Below, piece by piece: positions 1-11,905 of a stretch of DNA of 64,000 bases. The stretch comes from Atherix ibis. Lineage: Eukaryota; Arthropoda; Insecta; Diptera; Athericidae. The stretch lies in assembly GCA_958298945.1 (NCBI GenBank), contig OY282607.1, forward strand, positions 90,775,270 to 90,839,269, read 5' to 3'. Every line of letters begins with the position of its first letter. Position 1 is the stretch's first letter. Both the position numbers and the translations under genes were made by a program. The notes below the pieces were generated by a model, which was not told where the DNA came from, did no database searches, and worked only from the letters and a program-made list of their open reading frames with translations.

Positions 1-1783
1 TTTTTTAAACAATATTTTTTTTTTTCTGGCGAAAAAGAAAATTGCTCCACAGGAGGAAGAAATGGAGATGCACACAAAAAAATTAAATGTTTCAAATGGA
101 AACTGAACAAAACCTAAAAAAAAAAAAAAAAAAAACAGAAAAACCTAAAAAATAAATGACAAAAAAGCTCCGAAATCATTTTCAAATTGGTTGGAATCGT
201 CAGTCACCCACCAGCCCCACTCAGACCGATACCATTCAGGAAAGAGATAGCCAGTGTCACAACCAGCCACCAAGCACCTCAGTCTCTGTCTACCCTCTGC
301 AAGACCAATGAATCAAATTGAATGGCACAATTTGCCCCCCCAAGTCCCCCAAGTCATTCCCAAGCCTCAGTCTGCATAAGACCAATGAATCAAATTGAAT
401 CGCACAGTATTTTTTCATTGAACAGCAAATTATCTCTTATCGTGGCGTTTATTAAAATAACAAATGAGGAGCTTTGGAGAAACTCCATCTAATACGGGAT
501 CGATTTATGTGGCAAAAACACATACACACACCACCCCCATCCCACCATTCTGAATAGATTTTCGATTACATTGGATTGTGTGAAAATCATAAATATTCAA
601 TTAAATCCAAAAGCGACAACGGACAACTGGAAAAGGAAGGATCAAGATTGGAGCAAATATGCTAATGACAATAATTTTCAATGTTGTTTTTGTAACTTGT
701 TGTTATCAGTCGTTTTTGGAAGGAGGATGGGGGGTTATTTATTTTTTTTTTTCTTTTTTTCTTGTTCGTCTTCCGTGGGAGAAGGCAGAAATTATATTAT
801 AGTGCACATGGTGAATGGTCGGGTGTTTAGGGGGGGGGGAAGGGGGGGTTGGTAAAAGGGTGTAAAATTTCCATATATTTATTGATATAATAATTGTTAA
901 TACTATTGATATTAGGTTTTTGGAGCTTCTTTTTGTCTGTGAGCTTTTTGTTTGCTGCTCCCCACTTTCTTCAGGTAATATTTTATCAAAATTCGAAAAG
1001 TTATAAATTTCAATAACGATTCGATTGATTTTTATTTATTTGCTGCCTTGGGGGGGGGGAAGGGGGGGGGGGAGAATGCTCATTCGGTCGTGAGGGCTTA
1101 GCCTAAGCTCAAGGTCATAAATCAAGATTTGTTGTCACTGTTCGCGCTCGGCAAGAAATTTACAGACCACTGATTTTAATAATGATCAGGTAATTTTGAT
1201 CGTTAGTTGTTATATGGTCGATTATTAGTTTTATTTATGAGGCGATAAGTTTTTACCTTTCGAATGGACGTAAATCGTTTTCGAAAATATTTCGTGGTAG
1301 TTTTTTCTCTTCTCTCACTTGTCTTCTAATGTTTGTTTGGGTTTCTATCTTCTTCATCTTTTCTGGCTTTTGTACAAAAAGAATTTGAAAGAATTTTTTC
1401 TAAATTGTTTGTTGATTGATTGTTGAGTATTCTTTTTTTTTGTTTTTCACCTTAGTTTGAAGTGGAATTTAAACAATTTCAATCGAATTTTTTTTCTTTG
1501 TATATTTCTTGCATGAAACGTAAGTTTTTTTTGCCACCAATTAATAAAAAAAAAAAAACTCATCTGATAAGCGGCATTTGCCATTTACCAATTAGAAATT
1601 GGCAACAACAAAATAAAAACTTCATAATAAAAAATTTGTTAATTAATAATTTTTAAATGAAAAAGTCAAATGATAATTTTAGAATTTATCAGCAAATTAC
1701 CTTTTTTCCGTTGCATCATAGTTGAAATTTGAATCAACCAAAACCACTTCTTTACGCCTAAAATAATGTTAACAATTTCACAA
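1..1783. other. AT-rich non-coding stretch
   Basis: No gene is seen. The stretch has poly-A and poly-T runs and two long G-runs, listed separately. A 23-bp direct repeat beginning AAGACCAATGAATCAAATTG occurs at 301 and again at 378, preceded each time by similar CCTCAGTCT text, so a short local duplication is likely. Small open frames, such as the one at 571-855, run through homopolymers and lack coding character. Confidence 0.6.
1050..1073 (+). repeat. G-run, possible G-quadruplex tract
   Basis: Two uninterrupted G-runs are separated by two A residues. A shorter related tract lies at about 831-847. Such runs could fold as G-quadruplexes on the plus strand. They also vary easily in length and are prone to sequencing error. 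No gene is adjacent. Confidence 0.5.
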
Positions 1784-1785
1784 TT

Positions 1786-2190
1786 ACCGGGCTATCCGTT
1801 TCCTGTTTCGGGATAGCTTTAGCTTAGTTCAATGTTTGCCATTTGACATAATTCGAATTGTAAAAATTTGCTCTTAATGTGTGTTGATTCTGTCGTAGCA
1901 ATTCTTTGCGATTTATGGGGAAATTATGTTCTTCAGCGATGATGTTGATTTCTTGGGGCTCTGAAAACCCACAAGTGACTGTGGAGAAGTCATTGTATCC
2001 GCAAAAAGTGACTGTATAGAATATATTTTGTTCTAAAGATGTCATTGGCCTGTATTTCTTTGAAAATGAAGGAGAAGAGACCGTTATCGTCAATTTTGAA
2101 CGGTATGGTTGTATGATATATAACCATCTTTTGGTTCGTAACAGCCGAATTACAATCCGAAACATGCTAAAAATTTTTTATATAATCGTA
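1786..2190 (+). pseudogene. Mariner-like transposase remnant (family D, copy 1)
   Basis: The plus strand, read through stops and a small deletion, gives transposase-like phrases. GSENPQVTVEKSLYPQKVTV comes from about 1953-2012, followed by a stretch resembling VIGLYFFENEGEETVIVNFE up to about 2100. The same phrases, differently decayed, recur at 3.4, 25.5, 44-45 and 48.5 kb, so this is one dispersed family. The left edge near 1788 has GGGCTATCCGTTTC, resembling the family terminus. In-frame stops show it is dead. The open frame on the opposite strand (1824-2165) is a shadow. Confidence 0.6.
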
Positions 2191-3285
2191 CCTTTACTAA
2201 AGATGAATGATCATTTTAGAATTTATCAGCAACTTTTTTTTTTTTTTAAATAAATATAAAAACTTCAAAAAAATATTTCATTTTCTTCAGCTTTTGATGA
2301 TATGAAATTATTTGTGGGTTGAAATGAATAAATTGACGCGATAAATGTGGAATTATATGCAAAACTACACGAAGGATTTCGAATTTATAGTCGCTAATTT
2401 TCTATGAGCAAAAGTGGCTCTCAAATCAACAACAACAGCACTATTAATTGGTAATTAAACATTAAAGTGGGTGTGTTGAAATCATTCATTTTTAATGGAA
2501 TTTATTTGCGAAAGCGAATAGAGATAGTAGTCGTCACTATGTTATGACGACAGGTAGTGTCATGAAGTCTTTCAGATTGACTTGAGAGGGCAAAATACCC
2601 CCGGGAGAATCTGCCGTGTAAGAACGTTCATTTCGTATATGGGAATTTCCCGGTTAAATATATCGCAATACACATGATAATTAAAAATATCTTTAAATTC
2701 AATAAGCCAATTAGCATTTCTATTTATTCAACCTGATCCCAATCGAGATCATAAATTTTACTATGACGTCAATTCTATTTGGTAGGGGTTGGCAGGTTAA
2801 TTTATCGATTGCAATCGTATTCATGGTGAATAAAACGTTTTTGATTAGAAATTAATCGTAGTCTCTTGTCTCCCACGTAATATTTAAATAATTTTATTAT
2901 CCTATTCGTTAGGGGGTAAATTAGTTAAAGATGGCAATTAGAAGTTGTTTTTAAATTAGTTTTATTTTAATGTATAGAAGACTGATTGGTAAAAAGTTCC
3001 CTTAAAAGATTTAATCGTTTCGAAAATCGATTGGAATTGATTAATTATTTTTATTTCTTACTGGAGTTTGATGAAAAAAGTCAAAATTTGGATTTTGTCA
3101 AAGAAAATATTTTTAAAAAAAATACAGAAGAAATTTGGCCAAACAAAAAGTTTTGTTAAAATTTTCAAAAAGTTGTTTTCGATTGCATTTTAAAAAAAAC
3201 TCACAAAATTATGAAGTTTTTATTCCAAAAAATAAGCAAGAAACAGTATTGCTGGTATTTATTTTTAGATAATGTTATTTGCTGA
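2191..3285. other. AT-rich non-coding stretch
   Basis: No gene, RNA or clear repeat unit is visible. The sequence is AT-rich with short homopolymers. Confidence 0.5.
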
Positions 3286-3289
3286 ATGT

Positions 3290-3625
3290 AAGGTTTGCCA
3301 TTTGTTTTTGAGAAACGAATCCTTTAAGAAATATCAAGTTTGCGTTAAAGTATTAAAACCTTTCACCAAAAGGGGTGATTTTGCCGTTGCCACTTCATGT
3401 TTGGCGTTTTAAGAGGACATTTGCTCCTGCAGTGATGAACTCTGTGGATACGTCAGTAAGGGAAATTAACGTATATGAGGCTCTGAAAGTCCACAAGCGA
3501 CTGCGTAGAAGCCATTGTATTAACGAAAACTGACTGTCTGAAGGGATTGTTTTGAAAAATGATGAAGGACACAGCGTTACCATCAACTCTGAGCGCTATA
3601 CTCATTCGATAACAGATTTTTAAAC
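3290..3625 (+). pseudogene. Mariner-like transposase remnant (family D, copy 2)
   Basis: On the plus strand, phrases such as GIVLKNDEGHSVTINSERY (about 3542-3598) match the segment that reads FFENEGEETVIVNFERY in copy 1, preceded by a decayed match to GSENPQVTVEK. Frames are broken. The sequence GTTTGCCATTTGT near 3295 resembles the subterminal part of other copies. It runs directly into the satellite to the right. Confidence 0.5.
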
Positions 3626-3639
3626 TTTCTAAAAATTTT

Positions 3640-5060
3640 GTAACAAAACGTATGAAATTTTCATCATAAAATATTAATTTTTTATCACAAAATATATAAA
3701 AAAATTCAGAAAAAAAAATTAACTTTTTTTCTCCAAAGTTTTTAAAAATTTTTTAATCATAAAACCAGTGAAATTTTCAAATTTTTATCACAAAATATGT
3801 GTTATTATCATCATTAAATGTGTGAATTTTTTAATCAAAAAATTTGTGAATTTTTTATCACAAAACGAGTGAAATGTTTTAACACAAAATAGGAAAAATT
3901 TTTCTTACAAAATATTTGAAATTTTATCTCCAAACCGCGTTTGATATTTTATCACAATTTATGTAAAAAATTCTATCACAAAACTTATAAATTCTTTTCA
4001 ACAAAATTTGTGAATTTTTAATCATAAAATTCGTGATTTTTTTGGCACAAAACGCGTTAATTTTTCAATACAAAATATAGAATTTTTTTTTAAAAAATAT
4101 GTGAAATTTTATCTCTAAACGCGTGAATTTTTCCATCACAGAAAGTGTGATATTTTTATCACAAAATGTTTGATATTTTGACCAAAAAATTTGTGAATTT
4201 TTTATCACAAAACTTTTTAAATTTTTTTAATCACAAAACCTATTCAATTTTTACAAATAAATTATGCTACTTTCATCACAAAACCTACAAATTTTTAACA
4301 CAAAAAATTTAAATTTTTTACAAAAATATTTAACAAGTTTTTGAATTATGAGCCCGTGAATTTTTTATCACAAAAGTGAAATTTTTTTCATAAAAATGAC
4401 ATTGTTTATGGCAAAAATGTACAAATTTTAACGACAAAATGCCAAAAGATTGTGAATTTTTTATCATAAAATGTGTGAATTTTTTAATCACAAATTTGTA
4501 AATAGTTCTTATTACAAAAACTAAATGTTTTTTTTTATGGCAAAAATGTACAAATTCAAATAGCGAAAATGTGAAGTTATTATTCCAAAAAAAATTTTAA
4601 ATTTAGATATTTTCTTTATCCAAAAATCTCAAAACTATTTTTTATCACATAAAAATTTTAATTTTTCATTTATTAAAAAAAATACTGTATATAATATTTT
4701 TTTATTTATTGTAAATAAAAAATAAGCATTTTTTATCACCAAAAACTTTGAAATTTTTATTTAAAAAAAAGGCGAAATATTTATTACAAAAAAGTAAATT
4801 TGCTGATAAAAAAAGGCAGGACATTTATTAAAAGGGAGCAAAACCTACTTTTCTGGACTATATTTTTTTAAAAATTGTTTCTTTTTTATTCAAAAATATC
4901 GCAAAAAAAACCTACTAAAACTGTTTAATATAAAAATATCAGCTTAAAAATATTAAATGTACAAAAAAAAACATTGCAAAAATTTTACGTTCTCTCCTAT
5001 TTGGCAAAAAATAAAGTATCACAATAGCCTTGATGTGACGTTTGGTGCAGAAAACTTTTT
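3640..5060. repeat. Degenerate short-period satellite (ATCACAAAA / GTGAATTTTT)
   Basis: The block consists of imperfect copies of a unit close to TTTTTATCACAAAACGTGTG with AATTTTTTATCAC joins, spaced about 25-35 bp apart. Many indels have broken the phase. No protein is encoded. The right part (about 4330-5060) is homologous to 11220-11905, including the non-repetitive tail with GATGTGACGTTTGGTG. Confidence 0.75.
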
Positions 5061-5167
5061 AATATGCCAATAAAAAGTCATGAAAAATTTTCTCGAAAGA
5101 ATCAATTCTTATAAGGATGTTTTGTGCCGCCCATTTCAATGCAGAATGGCAAGGTCCAGTCAATATA

Positions 5168-6016
5168 CGAGGTCTGTTCCGCGGGTTACGTATATTCGAT
5201 TTTTTTGTGGCGTTATGTTGGTACTCATGTCCCTCGAAAATTTCGGCCATTTTGAATGTTCAGTTAATTTTTGACAGCTGCTTTTCTTCCACGTATTTTG
5301 GCTCGTATTCGATTTTTGCTCAATTTCGACCAAAAACAGCATCGCATTAAGATTGCTAAGAAGGATCTGTTGGACTCTGTCCGCGACGACCCAAATTTGC
5401 TTCAGAGGGTCATAACTGGTGACGAATCATGGGTTTATGGTTATGACGTGGAAACCAAAGCTCAATCATCCCAATGGAAGTTTGAGCTCTGGGCACGAGC
5501 CAATACCGAAAAAAGCGCGCCAAGTTCGGTCGAATGTGAAGGTTTTGCTAACAGTTTTCTTCGACTGCAGGGGCGTGCCGCATCATGAGTTGTTGCCACA
5601 GGGTAGAATGGTCAATAAGGAATATTACCTGCAAGTTGTGCGCAAGTTGCGCGAAGCAAAGCGCCAGAAACGCCCGGATTTTTGGAAGAACAAAAATCGG
5701 CTTTTGCCATTTCTGGCCAAAAACAACACACTAATAATACCGCAGCTACCGTATTCCCCAGATCTGGCCCCCTGTGACTTTTTCTTATTCCCGAAACTGA
5801 AAAGTCCCATGAAAGGACGACGCTACGCTACGATTGATGAGATAAAGACGGCATCGAAGGAGGAGCTAAACAAGATCACAAAAATAATGATTTTTTGAAG
5901 TGCTTCGAGGATTGTCTGGTGGGGATTACTTTGAAGGGGACAAAATATATATTCATGACCATATAAATAATATTTGAAAAAGCATAAAATTCGCGATACT
6001 TTTTGAGCAGACCTTG
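5168..6016 (+). mobile_element. Deleted mariner element A
   Basis: The ends are imperfect terminal inverted repeats: CGAGGTCTGTTC at the left, and CAAGGTCTGCTC as the reverse complement of the right end. TA dinucleotides flank it at 5166-5167 and 6017-6018. The 849-bp length is well below the roughly 1.3 kb of an intact mariner. It carries a broken plus-strand transposase. It abuts mariner B at the right with only TATA between them. Confidence 0.8.
5271..5935 (+). pseudogene. Mariner transposase pseudogene (element A)
   Basis: This is the remains of a mariner transposase, the enzyme that cuts and pastes the element at TA sites. The N-terminal helix-turn-helix region is missing. The first catalytic Asp is in ITGDESWVYGYDVETK (about 5410-5460). 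A frameshift then moves to the frame with VLLTVFFDCRGVPHHELLPQ (about 5538-5600). Near 5700 there is an internal deletion where the family normally has the HDNAPAH second-Asp motif; that motif is absent and the text jumps to FLAKNNTLIIPQ. The third Asp, PYSPDLAPCDFFLFPKLK, is kept. After about 5890 a second frameshift precedes the C-terminal EGD-like end. With the second Asp gone and at least two frameshifts, it cannot be active. Confidence 0.85.
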
Positions 6017-6020
6017 TATA

Positions 6021-6897
6021 GGGTTTTCCAAAAAGAGTGATATGATTTCTTTTTAAAAAAAACACACTAATTGTTAAGGAAATTCAAATGTTTTTTATTT
6101 ATGGTGAAGTACAATCGATACAATTAAGTTCTGAATAAAAAGTCATTTAAATGGACTCCACGACTTCTTTTGCAGGAACGAATTCGATGAACCCAACTTT
6201 CGAGCACTTTTTCCATCTAAATCAAGTGGTATGTCATGAATAGCACGTTCAATATTGACTTCTAAAGCTTGAAGAGAGTCTGGTTTATTGTTAAAGACCA
6301 ATGACTTAAAATAACCCTACAAGAAATAGTCTATTGGTGTTAAATCACAACTTCTTGGAGGCCATTCAATGTCACAATTTCTTGAAATAATCGAATCTCC
6401 AAACTTTTCTCGCAATAATTCGGTTGTTGCACGTGCTGTGTGGCACATAGCCCCGTCTTGTTGGAACCAGATGTTGTCAAGATCAACTTCTTCCAATTTC
6501 GGCCATAAAAAGTTGATTATCATCGATCTATACCGCTCTCCATTGACGGTAACGGTGTTACCAGCTTCATTTCGTAAGAAGTACGGACCAATGATTCCAC
6601 CAGACCAAAAACCACACCAAACTGTCAATTAAGGTGAATGTAATGGGTGTTCATGAATAATTTGTGGATTTTCTTCGCACCAGAATCGACAGTTTTGTTT
6701 ATTTACCGCACCACTCAGATGAAAGTGAACCTCAAAAAGATGCAATTTGAGAACGATTATTTTGATATAATCGTTATTCTTGCGTATATCTCTCCATGAT
6801 GAAATTGTAAACATTACTGAAAAAAATGACAGATCATGACATATTACAAATGGCCGAAACGTCACTTACAAATCATATCACTCTTATTGGAAAATCC
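6021..6897 (-). mobile_element. Deleted mariner-like element B
   Basis: The terminal inverted repeats match at 26 of 28 positions: GGGTTTTCCAAAAAGAGTGA at the left and GGATTTTCCAATAAGAGTGA reading in from the right. TA lies outside both ends (6019-6020 and 6898-6899). The 877-bp element holds a minus-strand transposase remnant without its N-terminal DNA-binding part. It is a different family from element A. The close match of the ends suggests a fairly recent copy. Confidence 0.85.
6100..6865 (-). pseudogene. Mariner-like transposase pseudogene (element B)
   Basis: Read on the minus strand, the order is HFHLSGAVNKQNCRFWCEEN with NPQIIHEHPLHS (about 6635-6735), then after a frame change VWCGFWSGGIIGPYFLRNEA (6560-6625), WFQQDGAMCHTA with the second catalytic Asp, and WPPRSCDLTPIDYFL with the third. 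Thirty-six residues lie between these two Asp. A stop follows DYFL, but homology continues to about 6110 as KPDSLQALEVNIERAIHDIP and a frameshifted C-terminus. The N-terminal helix-turn-helix region and the first Asp are deleted or unrecognisable. This is a dead copy. Its NKQN and ENPQ text is shared with family D, so the two families are related. Confidence 0.85.
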
Positions 6898-6899
6898 TA

Positions 6900-9050
6900 T
6901 ATTTGAATATAAACTTAAAAGAAATATGAATAATTTTAGATTTGTTTTATTTCCCTTTACCTTCCGAACCATAAATAGGTAAAGCGCTTATAATTAAAAA
7001 AAAAAATTGGACAATTTTTGGGGAAAAATTAGGTGATTTTTTTTTTTTTTTAAAAAGATACAAAATCATTTTCCCTCCTCACCAAAAGTGACTATTTAAC
7101 TCCTCGTTTTCTATTAAAAACCGATATCATAAGATATTAATGTCCGTATTATACACTATATATCGAAAAGTACTTGGTCCGTTATACCTAACTTCCGGTA
7201 CAACAGCCCCAGCCCAGCACCGTCTCACCCTACACTTGATAAGAATTTACACCAATCAAAAAAAAAAACTCTCTCCATCCGACGATATCATGCAACACGA
7301 CACGCTATAACGACGCGACAACGTATCGAATTTGAATCGAATATTAACTGTTGTTGTTGTTGTTTGAGAAAGTGGGGAAGGGGGAGAGGGGGACGAGATC
7401 AAGAGTGTAAAATTGAGAGAGTTAATAAAATGTTGACGTGATTTGTTGATTTGTTGACCAACTTGTTAACAATTATGCGATTAATAATCATGTCGGTTAT
7501 AAATCGATTGCCAAATGACATGTTGCGTAGGCGTTTTAATGGGTCTACAGAAATGTACACCAGATTAGTTATGTGCATTCAATCGTGTATGCCCACGTGT
7601 GTACAAATGCGTGTATGCGACCTATCGACTGGGCATATGCACAGGCATGAATATTATGTACGGAGTGGTACGAGTAGTCAGTCAGTCGATGGGCACTTAT
7701 GATTAACGCACGTACATTTAGCGGCGGCATTGAGCTATTTATGAATGTGGATACAAGTAGTAAGTACAGAAAACACGTATGCATATACGCAAAACGAAGC
7801 ACGTGCAAAGGGACATGAATCCAACAGACACGGGGGACGGTGCTAATATCTGCGAGCCGGCATGCGGTTTCCTTACGTCCGCTTAAACAAGCGTGCGTGC
7901 GTGCGTGCATGCATGCATGCGTGCGTGCGTGCGCACGTTCAACGGATCGTTTTTAATTGCAGTCCCAGTTAAAACGACATAATCCGCTCTAATCCGTTCG
8001 GTTGCACCTTTCGTTCCTCCTTCAATTTTATCAGCGCAATCGTATCAAGTATTATTGAGAGGAAAAATCAAAAAAAAACATAAAACGAACAAGATTTATG
8101 CTCACTCGATTCGAATCAATGTTAATTATGTTGAAAGTTTATTTGTTTATTTTTTATATATGATCAATCAGCGTAATTATAATCGTAATAAACTAATAGT
8201 AATAGTAATAATAATAGTGTTTACGATACTCTCTACATCTCTACTTGTTGTTGTCGCACTCGTACGCTTTTATGTGATGCCATAAAGTAATTTTGTTGTA
8301 ATCTTGTGCAGCGAAAAAATAAATAAAAATAAAATCATAAATAATAATTACGTTTATATGTACTCGTATTATGCTAATAAAAGTATATGTACCAGCAATA
8401 GAGAGGATTGTCGTACAAGGGTGGCCATTTAAAATGTACAAAAACATGCACGATCAACGCATCCGAAAGTACGTGCACAATTGTGTTTTGGTTGTGGAGT
8501 ACGACGCGCGTTACATTTAAATATTTTAATAATAATTTTTATGTATCAGCTTTGGTAGAGAAAGGGACAGGAATATAATTTGAATTTTTTTTTTGAAAAG
8601 AGGAAAAGGAATAATTAGGATAATGTGACCGGAAATACAATGACGCCCTAACAATGGTAAATTGGGTAACAGAGTAAACAAGGGAGAAAGGGCAGAGTCC
8701 TTAAACTATCACAACAAAATACACACTGAGCTTACCTTTTTTTTAAACTAAAGACGTACTTACCTGTGGGACGATTGGTTATATTTTCAAGCAGAAAATT
8801 GTCTTTTTTTAAAATGCTACCGGAAATAGAAACATTTAATTTAAATATTAGTTATTCAAAAGAGGATAATAACAATTCCAATATTTTTTGAGGATAATTT
8901 GATATATTTTTTCGGATCTCGTCTCATTCTCAGTAGAGAAAATAGTAGTAACGTCATTTTTTTTTTTGGTTCTAAACTTTTAAAATTATTTATTGATGAA
9001 CAGTTGAACAAATGTTTATTATTATTTTTTCCATAAATTCTTTTAAAAAA
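6900..9050. other. Mostly unique non-coding stretch
   Basis: No gene is recognised. The middle (about 7140-8560) is richer in GC and looks unique rather than repetitive. It has a GT-rich tract at 7560-7640 and the alternating tract at 7891-7938. Short open frames at 7451-7702 and 7569-7910 overlap on opposite strands and contain repetitive His/Cys/Thr residues from (CATG/CGTG) words, so I do not call them. Confidence 0.5.
7891..7938. repeat. (GCGT)n/(GCAT)n tract, perfect purine-pyrimidine alternation
   Basis: Forty-eight bases alternate purine and pyrimidine without a break, as GCGT, then GCAT, then GCGT repeats, ending GCGCACGT. Such tracts are classic candidates for left-handed Z-DNA and are length-variable microsatellites. 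Confidence 0.85.
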
Positions 9051-9059
9051 CCGTAGTTA

Positions 9060-11905
9060 CTGAATCGTCATAAAATGTGTGAATTTTTCATCATGAAATG
9101 TGTGAATTGTTACCTCAACTTTTCCCAAAATTTATATGATTTTTTTTTTTTTCATAAAATATTTAAAAGATTCGTTACAAAACATGTGAATTTTTTTCCC
9201 ACAAAACTTGTGAAATTTCATTTACAAAACATTTGAAGTTTTTCACAACTCATGTGAATTTTTTACCATAAAATATCTTGTGAAATTTTTATTTTTTGCC
9301 ATAAAACTCGTGAAATCTTTATCGCAAAATATAGAGAATAAAAACATTGCAAAATAATTAACTTTTTTTAAATTTTTTTGATCATAAATTGGATGAAAAT
9401 ATGGGAAATTTACAATTTTTAATCAGAAAATCCATGAGTTTTTTATAACAAAATACTTGAAAATTTTTATCACGAAATATCTGAAATTTTTTTCTTCAAA
9501 TCTTTTTCAATTTTTAATCTTGTAATAAAAAGTGTAAAATTTTTATCACAACTCATGTGAATTTTATATCACAAAATATTGAGAAATTTTTCTTGCAAGT
9601 TATATGAATTTTTTGCCATAAAATGTTTTGAATTGTTGATCTTTATCTTAAGATTAATAATCACAAAATAATTAACTTCTTTTCAGCAAACCTTTTTAAT
9701 TTTTTTTATCATAAACTAAGCGAAATTTTTACCATAAAATGTTTGAAATTTTTATTACAAAAAATGTGTAAATTTTTTAATCACACAATCAGTGAATTTT
9801 TTATAACAAAAAGCATGAATATTTTTAAACAGAAAATCTGTGAACTATTAGTAACAAATTATTTGAAGCTTTTAACACAAAATCTGAATTTCTTCTAATA
9901 AAAAAATGTGAAAAATATTTATCATAACTGATCTGCATATTTTATGGCAGTTATATGAACTTTTTTATCACAAAATATCTGAAATTTTTTATATTAAAAT
10001 ATATAAAAAATAAATACCAAACCTTTTTTAATTTTTTTTAAATTTAAAACTCGTAAATTTTTTAAGCACAAAACGCGTGAAAGGTTTTAACACAAAATCG
10101 AAGAAATTTTTCTTACAAAATATTTGAAATTTTATGTTCAAACGCGTGAATTTTTTTATCACAGAATGTGTAAATTTTTTATCACAGAACTTACAACATT
10201 TTTTTTTCACAAAATTTGTGATTTTTTTAATACAAAACTTTTTCACTTTCCGTGAATTTTTATCACAAAATATGTAAAAAATTCTATTACGAAATCTGCA
10301 ATTTTTTATTATAAAATTTTTGTCACAACTCATGTGAATTTTTTATCATGAATTTTTTGCCATAAAATATCTTGAATTGTCAATCACAAAATATAGAAAA
10401 AAAAGATCACAAAAAAATTAACTTTTTATCACAAAACTTTTCGAATTTTTTAATCATAAGCACGTGAAATTTTTATAACAAAAGTGAAATTTTTCTCATA
10501 AAGATGAGATCGGATATGGCGAAAATGTGTAAATTTTTACCCCAAAACGTAGGAAATTTTTATCACAAAAAAAGTGTGAATTTTTATCACAACTTATGTG
10601 AATTTTTTTTTTTACCACGAAACTTGCGAAATTTTTGTCAGAAAATAATCTTAGTCATTCTTCGCATAAAATATGTAAATTTCCATGAGTTTTTATAATA
10701 CGTGAGTTTTTGTAACAAATTATGTGAAGCTTTTAACACAAAAACTGAATTTCTTCTAATAAAAAATGTCAAATTTTTACCTTAACTAATGTGATTTTTT
10801 TATGGCAAGTTATATGAACTTTTTTATTACAAAATTTGTAAATTTTTTATTACAAAACTCGTGAAATTTTTATCACAAACTATCTAAAAATTTTATCACA
10901 AAACTTTTGAATTTTTTTAATCATAAAATCCGTGAATTTTTTAGCACAAAACGCGAAAATTTTTGTAATGGAAAATAGAAGACAGTTTTCTTTAAAAATA
11001 TCTAAAATTTTATGTGTGAAATTTTTATCACAAAATGTTTGATATTTTGACCAAAAAATTGTGAACTTTTTTATCACAAAACTTTTTAAATTCTTTTATC
11101 ACAAAACCCATGAAATTTTTACAAAAAATTATGTTAATTTTATCATAAAACCTACAAATTTTCACCTACAAAATATTTGAGTTTTTGATCAAAAAAATTG
11201 TACGGTTTTTTTTAATTATGAGCACGTGAATTTTTTATCACAAAAGTGAAATTTTTCTTATACAAATGACATCGGGTATGGCAAAAATGTATAAATTTTA
11301 ACGATGAAATGTGACAAGTTTGTGAATTTTTTATCATAAACTGCGTGAATTTTTTTATCACAAATTTGTGAATTTCTCATTAGAAAAATTAAATTGTTTA
11401 TTGTATTTTTATGGCAAAAATGTACAAATTCAAATAACGGAAATGTGAAAAGTAATTATTCCAAAAAAAGTGTTTATGAATTTATCACAAAAAATTAAAT
11501 ATTTTTATTTATCCAAAAATCTCGAAATTATTTTTATCACATAAAAATTCGTATTTCGCTTTTATAAAAAAAATATTTTTATTATCACAAAAATGAGAAT
11601 TTTCTATCACAAAAGCTTTGTCATTTTTTTTTCAAATTTTTATCACAAAAAAAGTAATCTTGCTGATAAAAAAGGATAAAAATTCACTCTTTTGGAATAT
11701 TTTTTTAAAAAATGTTTTTTTTGTTTTAAAAAAATTGCAGAAAAGCCTACTAAAACTATTTAATATAAAAATATCGGCTTACAAATAGTAAATGTACAAA
11801 AAAAAAAATAGCAAAAATTTGACTTTCTCTGCTATTTGGCAAAAAAAAAAAAGAGTATCGGAATAGCTTTGATGTGACGTTTGGTGAAGGAAACTTTTTA
11901 GTTTG
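9060..11905. repeat. Degenerate satellite, second block, with segmental duplication
   Basis: This is the same ATCACAAAA/GTGAATTTTT repeat as the 3.6-5.06 kb block but nearly twice as long. The right part (11220-11905) aligns with 4330-5060 over both repeat and non-repeat text. A partial third copy of the CATAAGCACGTGAA...GGCGAAAATG segment is at about 10450-10540. Open frames of 60-100 residues here are Lys/Phe-rich artefacts of the repeat. Confidence 0.75.

Noticed and set aside
1824..2165. 113-codon minus-strand frame
   Set aside because: The plus strand of the same interval matches mariner-like transposase text found in several copies, so this frame is its antisense shadow.
7451..7910. 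Two open frames of 83 and 113 codons on opposite strands
   Set aside because: They overlap each other, end in or near the alternating GCGT/GCAT tract, and neither resembles a known protein.
10028..11077. Lys/Phe-rich minus-strand frames of 65-101 codons
   Set aside because: They are translations of the ATCACAAAA satellite and repeat its unit.
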